A stretch of DNA of 12,467 nt from Clostridia bacterium (GCA_017521775.1 JAFXBO010000101.1:1-12467), one strand, 5' to 3'. Counted from the stretch's first letter, positions 1 through 6,334 are shown. Program-made: numbers and translations. The notes: generated from the letters alone by a model not told the origin.

Positions 1-725
1 ACCAATACTCCATAGGGTATTGTGTTAATTTCCGAGTGCCTGTCCTTGTTTTTATCATCAAACAATGCTTCATTATCAAGTTCGCAAATCAAAAATTCTT
101 TTTTACCTAATATTTTTGCAATTTTCTTTCCTGTTCCACCCATAACATATAAAACTTTACTCTTCGGCACATCACCAACAATATCTTTTATGTATTCAAG
201 AACAGATTTTTCATTCTCTTTCTTAAATTTTCCAAATTTATTATATAATCTTTTTACACCAATGGGAAAGGATTTTGAAAGGTTTAATTCTCCATCACAA
301 AATGCAAGAAGCTGCATACTTCCACCACCCAAATCAATTCCGACACCACTTAATTTGTTTCCGAGAACATATTTGAGAGCGTAAAAGTCACACTCAGCCT
401 CTTCTTTTTCACTCAATAATTCTATTTTGACTCTCTTTTCCACAAATGAGGAAACTTCCAAAAAGTTGTCCACATCACGCATTGCAGAGGTTGCAAAAGC
501 GTGAATATCGGATATTTCTTTTTGGTTAAAGAATTCTATGGCTTTTTTTATTATTTCATCAAGCCATAAAATTCCCTCAAAGCTCATTACTCCATCCTTT
601 GTGTAAGTTAAAATTTCAGACGAGAAAACAAGCTCATCAAATAGTTCTATTTCACTTGTTATATCGTAGCAAACACATCTTATCGTATTTGTTCCGATAT
701 CGATTATGCCCATTTTCCCCATCAT
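1..725 (-). CDS. Ppx/GppA-family phosphatase (3' end beyond window)
   Basis: Only the N-terminal 241 residues are in the window. The protein has the ASKHA-fold phosphate-binding loops of exopolyphosphatase / guanosine pentaphosphatase proteins: IDIGTNTIR at residues 8-16, ATSAMRD at 78-84, the glutamate-rich SEKEEAE around 105-111 where the family keeps its catalytic Glu, IDLGGGS at 130-136 and MGGTGKK near 195-201. Family members hydrolyse inorganic polyphosphate or pppGpp in the cytoplasm; which substrate applies here cannot be read from the fragment. The start ATG at 725 follows GAGG with 6 bases of spacing; a second ATG is the next codon and another lies four codons further in. It begins 8 bases after the stop of the beta-lactamase-like gene, whose stop codon overlaps this ribosome binding site, so the two are probably co-transcribed. 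Confidence 0.9.
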   Translation of the reverse strand, partial: MMGKMGIIDIGTNTIRCVCYDITSEIELFDELVFSSEILTYTKDGVMSFEGILWLDEIIKKAIEFFNQKEISDIHAFATSAMRDVDNFLEVSSFVEKRVKIELLSEKEEAECDFYALKYVLGNKLSGVGIDLGGGSMQLLAFCDGELNLSKSFPIGVKRLYNKFGKFKKENEKSVLEYIKDIVGDVPKSKVLYVMGGTGKKIAKILGKKEFLICELDNEALFDDKNKDRHSEINTIPYGVL

Positions 726-733
726 TTCATACC

Positions 734-1774
734 TCACTTATTTGCAAAGCCCTTATCCATAACAAATTTTGGACCACCCTTGCTCTCTCCAAAATATATC
801 TCATGTATCTTTTCGCAGACGATATCTCTTAAATCCTGTTCAAATCCAACATTTGTAAGAGCAAGAATAGCAAAATCTTCATTAGGAAGATATCTTTGCA
901 TTGACCTGAAACCATAGTGTACACCATTTTGCTGATATATTAATTTTCCATTCCAAACATCAACCACACAACCAAAACCAAAGAAGTATCCGTCTTCAGG
1001 CTTCCTTAAAACCAATTCCCATGCTTTTTCGCTTAAAATCTTTCTGTTTCTGACAATATCATAAAGAGCCTCAACATCCCTTATAGTTCCTACGCCAAAG
1101 GCTGCACCCGATGCTAATTTCAAATTGACATATGGAATTCTCTGAATCTTTCCATCAACCTTTTCATATCCAATTGCCATATTTTCAATTTCGGTATCAC
1201 CTTCATCACAACAAGCTGTTTTCATTCCAAACTCTTTGAATAACACATTTTCTAAGTATTCCTTTAACGGCATATTGTGGAATTTTTCGAGAATCATAGA
1301 CATTATAATAAAATTGGTATTTGTATATCTTTCTTTTTCGCCAGGTGCAAAATACATAGGCTTTTCGCAAAGCTTAATCATATCTTCCTCAAAATCAACA
1401 TCTCTCTTTACACTCTGGTCCTCAGCTGATGAAATTTCATAAAGTCCACTCCTATGTAGCATAATATTTTCTAATGTTAATCTGTCATCAAGATTTTTCG
1501 CACATTCAAGATACTCACCAGGATGTGCATATATATCAACCTTACCTTGGTCATATAGCTTCATAATAGCTATTGCAACAAAGAACTTTGTCATGGAATA
1601 TAATCTGAACCTTGTATCATCTGTTATAGGTGTTTTTTCCTCTTTATTTGCACAGCCAAGGTACTCTTTAAAAATCACCTTGTCCTTATCAATTATCTCA
1701 ATTATACCTGAAAGACCTTCTTTTTGTGCATAATCCAATAACCATTCTCTCAATCTATTTTCCTTTAGTCCCAT
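734..1774 (-). CDS. Serine beta-lactamase-fold hydrolase (class C / penicillin-binding-protein-like), cytoplasmic
   Basis: A 346-residue protein of the beta-lactamase / DD-peptidase-like superfamily (Pfam Beta-lactamase type). All three active-site motifs are visible: SMTK at residues 60-63 (SxxK, nucleophile Ser60), YTN at 150-152 (YxN), and HYG at 286-288 in the place of the KTG/HxG box. HRSGL at 107-111 is a typical extra family motif. The N terminus is hydrophilic with no signal peptide or membrane segment, so it probably acts in the cytoplasm as an esterase or amidohydrolase, not as a resistance enzyme or a cell-wall peptidase. AGGAG lies 7 bases before the ATG at 1774. An extended -10 promoter lies just upstream. 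The substrate is unknown; the only context is the Ppx/GppA gene directly downstream. Confidence 0.88.
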   Translation of the reverse strand: MGLKENRLREWLLDYAQKEGLSGIIEIIDKDKVIFKEYLGCANKEEKTPITDDTRFRLYSMTKFFVAIAIMKLYDQGKVDIYAHPGEYLECAKNLDDRLTLENIMLHRSGLYEISSAEDQSVKRDVDFEEDMIKLCEKPMYFAPGEKERYTNTNFIIMSMILEKFHNMPLKEYLENVLFKEFGMKTACCDEGDTEIENMAIGYEKVDGKIQRIPYVNLKLASGAAFGVGTIRDVEALYDIVRNRKILSEKAWELVLRKPEDGYFFGFGCVVDVWNGKLIYQQNGVHYGFRSMQRYLPNEDFAILALTNVGFEQDLRDIVCEKIHEIYFGESKGGPKFVMDKGFANK

Positions 1775-1822
1775 AGTAACTCTCCTATTCTGATCTTATT
1801 TCTTGAAATTCTCTTTGCATCA

Positions 1823-1851
1823 ATTATAACATAGAACAAAAAAAAATGCAA
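1823..1851 (-). promoter_or_regulatory. Probable promoter of the beta-lactamase-like/ppx unit
   Basis: On the minus strand an extended -10 (TGTTATAAT, hexamer 1828-1823) lies 17 bases after TTGCAT (1851-1846). The -35 is poor (it matches TTGACA only at TTG), but the TG motif could compensate. The -35 falls inside the second arm of the rpmF terminator. The transcript would start near 1816, giving a leader of about 40 bases. Confidence 0.5.
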
Positions 1852-1875
1852 TAAGCTTATAGCTTATTGCATTTT
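1838..1875 (-). terminator. Intrinsic terminator after rpmF
   Basis: A perfect 15-bp stem (1843-1857 with 1861-1875) closes a 3-base TAT loop; on the minus strand it runs into nine consecutive T residues (1846-1838). It starts 4 bases after the rpmF stop and ends the ribosomal protein unit. The outer A/T pairs also give a possible, weaker U-tract in the other direction. Confidence 0.92.
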
Positions 1876-1879
1876 GAGA

Positions 1880-2062
1880 TTAGTCGTTAGACACCTTTAT
1901 TACCTCTTTACCGTTGTAATAACCGCAAGCCTTACAAACTCTATGAGGCATCTTATATTCGTGACACTGTGGACATTCAACCATTCCAGGAATAGCTAAT
2001 TTCCAGTTAGCACGTCTTTTATCTCTTCTTGATCTCGATACTTTACCCTTAGGTACTGCCAT
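1880..2062 (-). CDS. rpmF: 50S ribosomal protein L32
   Basis: A 60-residue L32, the usual length. It begins [20 protein letters not shown], the highly conserved basic N terminus, and has an intact zinc ribbon with Cys30, Cys33, Cys43 and Cys46 (CPQC and CKAC), i.e. the zinc-binding form. It belongs to the large ribosomal subunit. The ribosome binding site AGGAGG overlaps the TAG stop of yceD upstream, which suggests translational coupling. The yceD-rpmF pair is widely conserved in bacteria; here it sits directly behind rplL, and a strong terminator follows it. Confidence 0.98.
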   Translation of the reverse strand: MAVPKGKVSRSRRDKRRANWKLAIPGMVECPQCHEYKMPHRVCKACGYYNGKEVIKVSND

Positions 2063-2076
2063 CTCAATCGCACCTC

Positions 2077-2592
2077 CTATTCGCTTTCGGAATTTTTAAT
2101 GATTTGAGCCAATGCTTCCCATCTTGGGTCTATCTCGTCATCGCTGCAATCACATTCTTTAATATTTAAATCCTGACCACACTTAGGACAAAGTCCCTTG
2201 CAATCTTCTTTACACAGGTATTTCCCTGAGGCATTCAAAAAGAAATTGTCAATCACAATATCTCCTAAGTCAACCTCATGACCGGAAAAAACTATTATGT
2301 CTTCATCTGTTGAATTAGCGTCCTCATCTCTTACGAGAATTTCAGAAATATCAAATTCAACATCCTCATAAACCGTCACTCTGCAACGAGCACAATGTGC
2401 CTGCAGTTTGCCGGTTACTTTAGCTGTAAAATGCAGAGACTTGGTATTATTGGTGATTTTTCCATCGATAAAAAGTCCATCGGGAAAAGATAAATCTTCA
2501 CCCAAAAACTCTGTGTCCGACAGCTTGCACACGCCATTAACGGGCATAGTGCCACCGTAATCCTTCAATATCTGGGATAGGTCACAAATCAT
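2077..2592 (-). CDS. yceD: YceD/DUF177 family protein (large-subunit rRNA accumulation protein)
   Basis: A 171-residue DUF177 protein. Features of the family are the DLSQIL near the N terminus (4-9), the CARC knuckle (Cys67, Cys70), the acidic central region, and the C-terminal block with [13 protein letters not shown] (127-139) followed by DPRWEAL (155-161). The family is needed for normal 23S rRNA accumulation in E. coli and plants; the cysteine clusters suggest metal binding. GGAG lies 9 bases before the ATG at 2592. Only 40 bases separate it from rplL, with neither a terminator nor a good promoter, so I infer that it is transcribed from the rplJ promoter and falls under L10-leader control. 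Confidence 0.93.
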   Translation of the reverse strand: MICDLSQILKDYGGTMPVNGVCKLSDTEFLGEDLSFPDGLFIDGKITNNTKSLHFTAKVTGKLQAHCARCRVTVYEDVEFDISEILVRDEDANSTDEDIIVFSGHEVDLGDIVIDNFFLNASGKYLCKEDCKGLCPKCGQDLNIKECDCSDDEIDPRWEALAQIIKNSESE

Positions 2593-2632
2593 ATAATAAT
2601 TCTCCGTTTCTAAGCTATGAAATTAAGTTAAA

Positions 2633-3004
2633 TTATTTCAATTCAACCTTTGCGCCAGCTTCTTCCAACTTAGCCTTCATTGCTTCAGCTTCTTCCTTAG
2701 CAACGCCTGTCTTCAATGACTTTGGAGCACCGTCAACTAATTCTTTTGCTTCCTTCAAGCCAAGACCTGTAAGTTCTCTTACAACTTTGATTACGCCAAG
2801 CTTTGAAGCACCTGCATCAGCAAGTACAACTTCAAACTCTGACTGTTCTGCAGCAGCTGCGCCGCCTTCAGCAGCAACACCTGCAACCATAACTGGAGCA
2901 GCAGCTGATACGCCGAATTCTTCTTCCATAAGCTTAACAAGCTCTGCAACCTCTAACAATTTTAATTCCTTGATATCATCAAGTATCTTTTGAATATCTG
3001 CCAT
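2633..3004 (-). CDS. rplL: 50S ribosomal protein L7/L12
   Basis: A 123-residue L12 stalk protein of normal length. The N-terminal dimerisation domain (about 1-33, [20 protein letters not shown]) is followed by an Ala/Gly-rich flexible hinge (34-53) and the C-terminal factor-binding domain (54-123) with the signature [13 protein letters not shown] from residue 79. Dimers bind the C-terminal helix of L10 and recruit translation GTPases. AGGAGG precedes the ATG at 3004 by 8 bases. rplJ lies 55 bases upstream. Unusually, the next gene is yceD and not rpoB. The hinge is rich in GCA/GCT alanine codons. Confidence 0.98.
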   Translation of the reverse strand: MADIQKILDDIKELKLLEVAELVKLMEEEFGVSAAAPVMVAGVAAEGGAAAAEQSEFEVVLADAGASKLGVIKVVRELTGLGLKEAKELVDGAPKSLKTGVAKEEAEAMKAKLEEAGAKVELK

Positions 3005-3036
3005 TTTATTGACCTCCTAAAATAAATAAATTATCA

Positions 3037-3050
3037 GACAATTTCTTGTC
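3037..3050 (-). other. Small hairpin between rplJ and rplL
   Basis: Five-bp stem GACAA/TTGTC with a GAAA loop on the minus strand, 10 bases after the rplJ stop. There is no U-tract, so it is not a terminator. It could be an RNA-processing or stability element of the rplJ-rplL message; function unproven. Confidence 0.35.
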
Positions 3051-3059
3051 AAAAGTTAA

Positions 3060-3743
3060 TTATTCTGCATCTGCAGTTTCTTCTGCTGCTGGAGCTTCCT
3101 CAACCGGAGCTTCTTCAGCAACTGGAGCTTCCTGTGCAACTTCTGCTACTGGAGCTTCCTCTACAGGAGCTTCTTCAACCGGAGCTTCTGCAGGTGTTTC
3201 TTCTTGAGCAGGTTGTGCTTCTGCTTCCTTCTTTGCAACTAAGTCAGCAATTTCTACGCCGCCTTCTGCAATTGTGCTAAGCAATCTTGCAAGTCCCGAA
3301 ATAGGGGAATTCAAGCTGCCCATAATCTTTGCAATAAGAGTTTCCTTGCTTGGAGTCTTTGCAAGAGTTTTGATTTCGTCTAAAGACAAAACCTTACCGT
3401 CCATAAAACCTGATTTGATTTCCAAAGTCTCATTTTCCTTTGCAAAATCAGCTAATACCTTTGCAGGAGCAACTGCATCGTCTGAAACTGCCAAAGCTGT
3501 TGGACCGTGTAAAATTGAATCTAAGTCTTCAAGACCTGTTTGATTTGCTGCTAAACGAAGTAATGTGTTCTTTACAACAAAGTACTTAACACCAGCTTCT
3601 CTTAAATTGTTTCTCAATTTTGTATCTTCTTCAACAGTCAAACCTCTGTAATCAACAAGGACACCTGTTGTAGCGCCATTCAAAACTTCGATCAATTCAG
3701 CAACTTGTGCTTTCTTTGCTTCTAAAACCTTCTCACTTGGCAT
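3060..3743 (-). CDS. rplJ: 50S ribosomal protein L10 with long acidic C-terminal tail
   Basis: Residues 1-172 are a standard L10. The N-terminal rRNA-binding domain carries DYRGLTVEE (31-39) and YFVVKNTLLRLA (54-65). It is followed by the helical segment that binds L12 dimers (about 134-172, ETLIAKIMGSLNSPISGLARL...). L10 usually ends here at about 165-175 residues, but this one continues for about 55 residues made almost only of Glu, Ala, Pro and Val, with EAPVE repeats. The ribosome binding site AGGAGGTG is 9 bases before the ATG at 3743. The gene has its own promoter and an L10 leader, and rplL follows after 55 bases. L10 anchors the L12 stalk to 23S rRNA and represses its own operon. Confidence 0.97.
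   Translation of the reverse strand: MPSEKVLEAKKAQVAELIEVLNGATTGVLVDYRGLTVEEDTKLRNNLREAGVKYFVVKNTLLRLAANQTGLEDLDSILHGPTALAVSDDAVAPAKVLADFAKENETLEIKSGFMDGKVLSLDEIKTLAKTPSKETLIAKIMGSLNSPISGLARLLSTIAEGGVEIADLVAKKEAEAQPAQEETPAEAPVEEAPVEEAPVAEVAQEAPVAEEAPVEEAPAAEETADAE
3091..3188 (-). repeat. rplJ: Degenerate 15-base repeats coding the L10 tail (EAPVE units)
   Basis: The octamer GGAGCTTC (plus strand; GAAGCTCC in the coding direction) occurs at 3091, 3106, 3124, 3151, 3166 and 3181. Spacings are 15, 18, 27, 15 and 15 bases, all multiples of three. Each copy encodes part of an E-A-P unit. The near-identical codons suggest recent in-frame duplication, not only amino-acid bias. Confidence 0.85.
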
Positions 3744-3769
3744 TTAACATTTCACCTCCTGTAAAAATG

Positions 3770-3906
3770 CTTTTGCCTTCAAAAAAATGAAGGCTCTTTG
3801 CCACAGACACGCAAAGAGCCATTAGTAAACTGAAATATGTTAACTAAATACTACCCTCGGCAGGACTTACCTTTTTGCCTGCTGTCTGCGGATTTATATT
3901 TACTCG
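3770..3906 (-). promoter_or_regulatory. L10 leader (Firmicutes rplJ autoregulatory RNA)
   Basis: The untranslated region before rplJ has the look of the Firmicutes ribosomal protein L10 leader: CCGCAGACAGCAGG, then AAGGTAAGTCCTGCCGAGG, i.e. a GCAGG/CCTGC stem (3879-3883 with 3861-3865), followed by an attenuator hairpin. In this family, L10(L12)4 binds the kink-turn region of the leader and favours termination, so excess L10 lowers expression of the downstream genes. Here those are rplJ, rplL and probably yceD and rpmF. Boundaries are approximate. Confidence 0.88.
3781..3820 (-). terminator. Attenuator hairpin of the L10 leader
   Basis: A perfect 10-bp stem GGCTCTTTGC/GCAAAGAGCC (3811-3820 with 3792-3801) with a 9-base loop is followed on the minus strand by TTCATTTTTTT. 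It lies about 40 bases before the rplJ start, inside the leader, so it should act as a conditional terminator. Confidence 0.85.
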
Positions 3907-3910
3907 TGGG

Positions 3911-3939
3911 ATTATACCACAAATAAAACCGAATGTCAA
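3911..3939 (-). promoter_or_regulatory. Consensus promoter of rplJ-rplL-yceD-rpmF
   Basis: TTGACA (3939-3934) and TATAAT (3916-3911) are both perfect and are separated by 17 bases. A TG one base before the -10 makes it an extended -10 as well. Transcription would start near 3904-3907, at the head of the L10 leader. A ribosomal-protein promoter of this strength fits high growth-related expression. Confidence 0.93.
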
Positions 3940-3940
3940 T

Positions 3941-3958
3941 AGAAATTATAAAATTTCT
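3941..3958 (-). other. Weak A/T hairpin after rplA
   Basis: AGAAATT/AATTTCT with a 4-base loop, beginning 6 bases past the rplA stop and ending next to the rplJ -35. It is all A/T apart from one pair and has no U-tract, so termination here would be poor and read-through from rplA into the L10 leader is likely. Confidence 0.35.
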
Positions 3959-3963
3959 GTAAA

Positions 3964-4653
3964 TTAAAGCTTTGATGCATTAATTCTGATGCCAGGTCCC
4001 ATTGTTGAAGCAACTGCAACGCTTCTTAAATATTGTCCCTTAGCAGCTGATGGCTTAGCCTTGATAACAGCTCCCATCAATGCTTCAAAGTTCTCAGCCA
4101 ACTTTTCCTTACCGAAAGAAACCTTTCCGATTGGGCAGTGGATGATATTTGTTTTGTCAAGCTTATATTCAATCTTACCTGACTTAATTTCAGCAACAGC
4201 CTTTGCTACATCCATTGTAACTGTTCCTGCTTTTGGTGATGGCATCAAGCCCTTAGGACCTAAAACCTTACCCAAACGACCAACTACACCCATCATGTCA
4301 GGTGTTGCAACAACAACATCAAAATCGAACCAGTTTTCGTTTTGAATTTTTGTCACAAGTTCCATTTCGCCAACATAATCTGCACCAGCAGCAGTAGCTT
4401 CATCAGCCTTTGGTCCCTTAGCGAAAACCAAAATCTTAGCCACTTTACCTGTTCCGTGTGGAAGAACGATAGCTCCTCTTACCTGTTGGTCTGCGTGTCT
4501 TGAATCAACGCCTAGCTTGATATGAGCTTCAACTGTTTCGTCAAACTTAGCCTTTGCAGTCTTTGTGATAAGCTCCATAGCTTCGGCAGGGTCATATTGC
4601 ATAGCTTTATCAATAAGCTTTACACTGTCCTGATATTTTTTTCCTCTAAACAT
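3964..4653 (-). CDS. rplA: 50S ribosomal protein L1
   Basis: A 229-residue L1 of normal length. Conserved features are [13 protein letters not shown] (48-60), LPHGTGK (64-70), [19 protein letters not shown] (127-145) and the family signature region [19 protein letters not shown] (174-192). L1 binds the mobile L1 stalk of 23S rRNA and assists release of deacylated tRNA; it also binds a mimic of that site in its own mRNA. AGGAGG is 7 bases before the ATG at 4653. A GTGGGAG...CCAC structure of that type lies just before the ribosome binding site. rplK is 75 bases upstream. Confidence 0.98.
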   Translation of the reverse strand: MFRGKKYQDSVKLIDKAMQYDPAEAMELITKTAKAKFDETVEAHIKLGVDSRHADQQVRGAIVLPHGTGKVAKILVFAKGPKADEATAAGADYVGEMELVTKIQNENWFDFDVVVATPDMMGVVGRLGKVLGPKGLMPSPKAGTVTMDVAKAVAEIKSGKIEYKLDKTNIIHCPIGKVSFGKEKLAENFEALMGAVIKAKPSAAKGQYLRSVAVASTMGPGIRINASKL

Positions 4654-4669
4654 ATTATTTCCTCCTTAT

Positions 4670-4701
4670 GTGGTCAAGCAAGGCGTATGCGCCTCTCCCA
4701 C
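4670..4701 (-). promoter_or_regulatory. L1-binding-site mimic before rplA
   Basis: On the minus strand GTGGGAG (4701-4695) is followed by the hairpin AGGCG-CATA-CGCCT (4694-4681) and then by TGCTTGACCAC. GTGG pairs with CCAC, leaving GAG opposite TGCTTGA as an asymmetric internal loop. This is the arrangement L1 recognises in 23S rRNA and in its own messages. It ends 5 bases before the rplA AGGAGG, so bound L1 could block ribosome loading. Family assignment is by motif; L1 binding here is inferred. Confidence 0.75.
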
Positions 4702-4728
4702 TGATTTTAAAATTGCTTTTCGTGGCAA

Positions 4729-5154
4729 TTAATCTCCCACTACAATACCCATACTTCTTGCTGTACCAGCAATCATGCTCATAGCCGCTTCAACACTTGC
4801 TGCGTTCAAGTCAGGCATTTTTTGTTCTGCGATAGCCTGCAAATCAGCCTTTGAAACTGTTGCAACCTTTGTTCTGTTAGGAACACCTGATCCGCTTTGA
4901 ATTTTGCAAGCTTTCTTAAGTAAAACTGCAGCGGGTGGAGTCTTTGTGATGAATGAGAATGAACGGTCTGCATAAACTGTAATAACTACAGGGATGATTA
5001 GACCTGCATCCTTCGCTGTCTTTTCGTTAAATTCCTTAGTAAACTGCATAATGTTAACACCATGCTGTCCAAGTGCAGGACCAACCGGTGGAGCCGGTGT
5101 TGCTTTACCTGCAGGAATTTGTAACTTGATATAACCTACTATTTTTTGTGCCAT
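4729..5154 (-). CDS. rplK: 50S ribosomal protein L11
   Basis: L11 of 141 residues starting [16 protein letters not shown], the normal N terminus. The frame is open to a GTG at 5163, but that codon is part of AGGAGGTG, the ribosome binding site, which is correctly placed for the ATG at 5154, so the shorter start is used. Visible family features are [15 protein letters not shown], in the N-terminal domain, and the C-terminal rRNA-binding region from about residue 70 ([27 protein letters not shown]). L11 forms the GTPase-associated centre with 23S rRNA. rplA follows after 75 bases. L1-type boxes lie before the gene and before rplA, so the pair is probably repressed by L1. Confidence 0.97.
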   Translation of the reverse strand: MAQKIVGYIKLQIPAGKATPAPPVGPALGQHGVNIMQFTKEFNEKTAKDAGLIIPVVITVYADRSFSFITKTPPAAVLLKKACKIQSGSGVPNRTKVATVSKADLQAIAEQKMPDLNAASVEAAMSMIAGTARSMGIVVGD

Positions 5155-5195
5155 AAAGGCCACCTCCTATTAATTTGCAGAAAAATCTGCATAAT

Positions 5196-5225
5196 GTGGT
5201 AATTGCGGGCTTTTCGCCCTCCCAC
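5196..5225 (-). promoter_or_regulatory. L1-binding-site mimic before rplK
   Basis: On the minus strand GTGGGAG (5225-5219) is followed by GGGC-GAAAA-GCCC type pairing and then by GCAATTACCAC. GTGG pairs with CCAC around an asymmetric internal loop, the same plan as the element before rplA. It lies about 40 bases before the rplK start, in the leader of the rplK-rplA message. An upstream CCCTC could pair instead with the GAGGG of this box, giving an alternative fold. Confidence 0.75.
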
Positions 5226-5262
5226 TGTTACCAGAGGGATATATATAAACACCATAAAAGCG

Positions 5263-5290
5263 TTTATAAACTAATTTTTAATTCAGTCAA
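5263..5290 (-). promoter_or_regulatory. Possible promoter of rplK-rplA
   Basis: TTGACT (5290-5285, overlapping the last codons of nusG) is followed after 16 bases by TATAAA (5268-5263). Both hexamers are one base from consensus, but the spacer is a base short. No terminator separates nusG from rplK, so the genes could also be reached from the rpmG promoter. Confidence 0.45.
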
Positions 5291-5807
5291 GCAATGTAAC
5301 CTGACTGTGCTCAACCTCGACAGGAGTTTCTCTGCCGAACATTGAAACCATAACGGTAATTTTTCTTGTTGCCTCGTTAACTTCAGCAACTCTTCCTGAG
5401 AAGCCTTCCATCGGACCTTGTTTGATGCTCACATGGTCACCAACGCCGATTTCGATATTTTGCATTCTGATATTTGTAAATCCAAGCTTTTCAACCTCTT
5501 CGGGCATAAGCGGAACAGGCTTTGAGCCAGGGCCTACAAATCCTGTAACACCTCTTGTGTTACGGACAACATACCAACTCTCGTCATTCATAATCATATT
5601 AATGATTACATATCCGGGGAAAACTTTTCTTTTAACTATTTTTTCAACACCGTCTTTGTCTTCGACAACATCCTCCAATGGAACCTGAACATCCAAAATC
5701 AAGTGTTCAATTCCACGGTTTTCAACTGATTTCTCAATGTTTGCCTTAACCTTATTTTCATATCCGGAATAGGTATGGACTATATACCACTTTGCTTCTT
5801 CGTTCAT
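5283..5807 (-). CDS. nusG: Transcription termination/antitermination factor NusG
   Basis: A 174-residue NusG of usual length. The NGN domain (about 1-108) has WYIVHTYSGYENKV (7-20), the KVFPGYVIIN strand (61-70) and NTRGVTGFVG (83-92). The KOW domain (about 122-174) has the loop GPMEGFSG (131-138). NusG binds RNA polymerase and modulates pausing, termination and coupling to ribosomes. GGAGAG precedes the ATG at 5807, and the gene starts 15 bases after secE. The order rpmG-secE-nusG-rplK-rplA is the conserved bacterial one. Confidence 0.98.
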   Translation of the reverse strand: MNEEAKWYIVHTYSGYENKVKANIEKSVENRGIEHLILDVQVPLEDVVEDKDGVEKIVKRKVFPGYVIINMIMNDESWYVVRNTRGVTGFVGPGSKPVPLMPEEVEKLGFTNIRMQNIEIGVGDHVSIKQGPMEGFSGRVAEVNEATRKITVMVSMFGRETPVEVEHSQVTLLD

Positions 5808-5822
5808 AATAACTCTCCTTTT

Positions 5823-6035
5823 TTACAGAAGATTTGTCACAAAGTCTATAAGCCAACCAAACACAACATCGCATACTGACAAGATAATACCTGTTATAAC
5901 GATGAAAGCCAAAATGATAAGGGTATTGTTGATTAATTGATTCTTGCTTGGCCATGTAACCTTTTTCAATTCAGCTTTTGTTTCTCTGAAAAATTTAGCA
6001 AGCTTATTTGCATTTTTCTTAGTTGTTTCAGCCAT
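5823..6035 (-). CDS. secE: Preprotein translocase subunit SecE
   Basis: A 70-residue SecE of the short, single-span Gram-positive type. It has the amphipathic cytoplasmic segment FFRETKAELKKVTWPSKNQL (15-34), including the family hallmark KKVTWPS at 24-30, followed by one membrane helix (about 37-60). SecE clamps SecY in the Sec channel. The frame extends to a GTG at 6044, but AAGGAG sits immediately upstream of that codon and is spaced 8 bases from the ATG at 6035, which is the start used here. It lies 17 bases after rpmG, with no tRNA in between. Confidence 0.97.
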   Translation of the reverse strand: MAETTKKNANKLAKFFRETKAELKKVTWPSKNQLINNTLIILAFIVITGIILSVCDVVFGWLIDFVTNLL

Positions 6036-6052
6036 ATTAATCACTCCTTATA

Positions 6053-6202
6053 TTATTTTGTCTCTTTGTGAAGAGTATGCTTTCTGCAGAATCTGCAATA
6101 CTTGTTCATTTCCAATCTGTCCGGATCGTTCTTCTTGTTCTTCATAGTATTATAGTTTCTTTGCTTACACTCTGAACATGCCAATGTTATTTTAACTCTC
6201 AT
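6053..6202 (-). CDS. rpmG: 50S ribosomal protein L33
   Basis: A 49-residue L33 read directly from the minus strand: it begins [17 protein letters not shown] and ends [16 protein letters not shown]. Cys9, Cys12, Cys36 and Cys39 form the two CxxC knuckles of the zinc-binding form. Length and sequence match the normal L33 family. GGAGGTG ends 7 bases before the ATG at 6202. It is the first gene of the secE-nusG unit and has a good promoter and a leader of about 95 bases. Confidence 0.97.
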   Translation of the reverse strand: MRVKITLACSECKQRNYNTMKNKKNDPDRLEMNKYCRFCRKHTLHKETK

Positions 6203-6232
6203 GGTCTACACCTCCGTTTAGTAGTTATATAG

Positions 6233-6265
6233 TTATTTCGGATAGCTTTTTGACAGTTTTTTCAT
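6233..6265 (-). other. Possible leader mini-ORF (10 codons) before rpmG
   Basis: Within the rpmG leader, ATG at 6265 opens a 10-codon frame reading MKKLSKSYPK and ending TAA at 6233. GAGGTG, identical to the rpmG ribosome binding site, occurs upstream but about 25 bases from this ATG, too far for normal initiation. It may well be chance. Confidence 0.2.
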
Positions 6266-6304
6266 GACACGCAAAAAAAAAGAAGCTACACCTCAATCGT
6301 AGAT

Positions 6305-6334
6305 AGTATAACACAGATGTCAATAGCTTGTCAA
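6305..6334 (-). promoter_or_regulatory. Promoter of rpmG-secE-nusG
   Basis: TTGACA (6334-6329) and TATACT (6310-6305) are separated by 18 bases, with a TG one base before the -10. A second TTGACA starts 12 bases further downstream but is too close to the -10 to be used. Transcription would start near 6298. Confidence 0.82.

Noticed and set aside
22..384. Plus-strand open frame
   Set aside because: It lies opposite the Ppx/GppA coding frame, which has clear family motifs. It has no ribosome binding site or recognisable protein features.
5155..5163. GTG start for rplK, and likewise GTG at 6044 for secE
   Set aside because: Each GTG lies within or directly against the ribosome binding site that serves the ATG a few codons later.
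5758..5955. Minus-strand open frame overlapping secE and nusG
   Set aside because: It is in another frame across two genes with strong motif support.
6036..6052. tRNA-Trp between rpmG and secE
   Set aside because: Some bacteria carry one here, but only 17 bases separate the two genes.
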